Source: Psettodes erumei (taxonomy: Eukaryota; Chordata; Actinopteri; Pleuronectiformes; Psettodidae). From it: 64,000 nucleotides of DNA. The DNA is taken from the NCBI GenBank assembly GCA_016785225.1, contig JAFBJZ010000429.1, positions 682,001 through 746,000 on the forward strand, written 5' to 3'. The notes under the pieces are model-generated. The model made no database searches and was not told where the DNA came from. It saw nothing but the letters and a program-made list of their open reading frames with translations. This document shows, piece by piece, positions 63,380-64,000 of this stretch. The position numbers were made by a program, and so were the translations under genes. Every line of letters starts with the position of its first letter. The first letter of the stretch is position 1.

Positions 63380-64000
63380 TTCATGAACCCCAAAAAAGAG
63401 GGAAACAGCAATCTAAAAGATCTGTCAATGCTCCCATCAACAAGGGCTAATGTTTTCTTACCTCAAAGGCACCAATGAGTTATGTGAGGGCATATTTATT
63501 TGAATATGCAATATATCTATATACATATATATATTTTTGGATTGTTTTCTGAGAATTTTGTACTTTAACTGTCTCCACGGATGGAGAGATAGAGACGAGC
63601 TTTGATGGCGCTCTGAATCTGCTAAAATCACATTCAAGGCATCGAGAATATGTTTTGAACTGCATGAATTGTGCGTCTTTGTGGTCAGCTCTGATAAACA
63701 CCCGTGAGCTGTGTTTCATCACATCCATCTACCTGGAAAAATAACTGAAAGTGGTGATATACATAATATTTACACCAATGTTTAGAGGAAACTTACAATT
63801 CCATATTGAGTCACAAGAGATTTCTTTTTGATTTCACATGTACATAGTTAATGACATAGCCACTTTAAAATGTAAATTGTGTGTAATACTTAATAATAAG
63901 TGAAGCATAAATTGATTTGAAGAATGTAAAAGCAACCTTTGCTTCTTCTAAGGAGGCAAAAGTCGCGGTCAAACAGGGTAGAGTAGATCTACCTCTCCTT
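63380..64000. other. downstream intergenic DNA
   Basis: A short AT/ATAT tract lies near 63,508-63,536. I see no coding or RNA gene. Confidence 0.5.

Overview
The window is vertebrate nuclear DNA, most likely from a teleost fish. Its genes are intron-split with GT/AG junctions. It also carries relics of repeat families common in fish (an L2-type LINE, a Tc1/mariner-type element, short-period 'gactacaaag' satellites). Three genes can be read in full: cep55 (+), rbp4 (-) and pde6c (+). This cep55 - rbp4 - pde6c order and orientation matches human 10q23.33 as I remember it. FFAR4, which lies between CEP55 and RBP4 in human, has no room or coding trace here.

Layout. (1) 1-13.8 kb: the 3' end of a plus-strand gene I cannot name. 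Three exons with matching phases encode a Ser/Pro/Thr-rich, basic 348-residue C-terminus that ends at 13,357, with a poly(A) signal near 13,814. (2) 13.8-37.4 kb: gene-poor DNA with old transposon relics, microsatellites and an unusual cluster of ACTAGT palindromes. On the minus strand (37.5-33.0 kb) a chain of short open segments with phase-compatible splice sites hints at an undescribed gene head to head with cep55. This is a weak but testable call. (3) 37.7-46.8 kb: cep55, 11 coding exons. (4) 48.3-50.4 kb: rbp4 on the minus strand, with a TATA box and a non-coding first exon. (5) 50.4-53.5 kb: the upstream region shared by the divergent rbp4 and pde6c, holding a Tc1/mariner relic and a CRE-like palindrome. 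(6) 53.5-63.4 kb: pde6c, 22 coding exons, 850 residues.

Function. rbp4 (plasma retinol carrier) and pde6c (cone phototransduction effector) both serve vision but by different routes. cep55 is a cytokinesis scaffold and looks functionally unrelated. The most notable gene-level points are a pde6c C-terminus ending in CSIC, which predicts farnesylation rather than the geranylgeranylation of mammalian PDE6C, and a non-canonical GC-AG intron inside the pde6c catalytic domain. I see no tRNA, rRNA, CRISPR array or prokaryotic-type system. All coordinates come from reading the sequence and checking splice phase; no database search was made.
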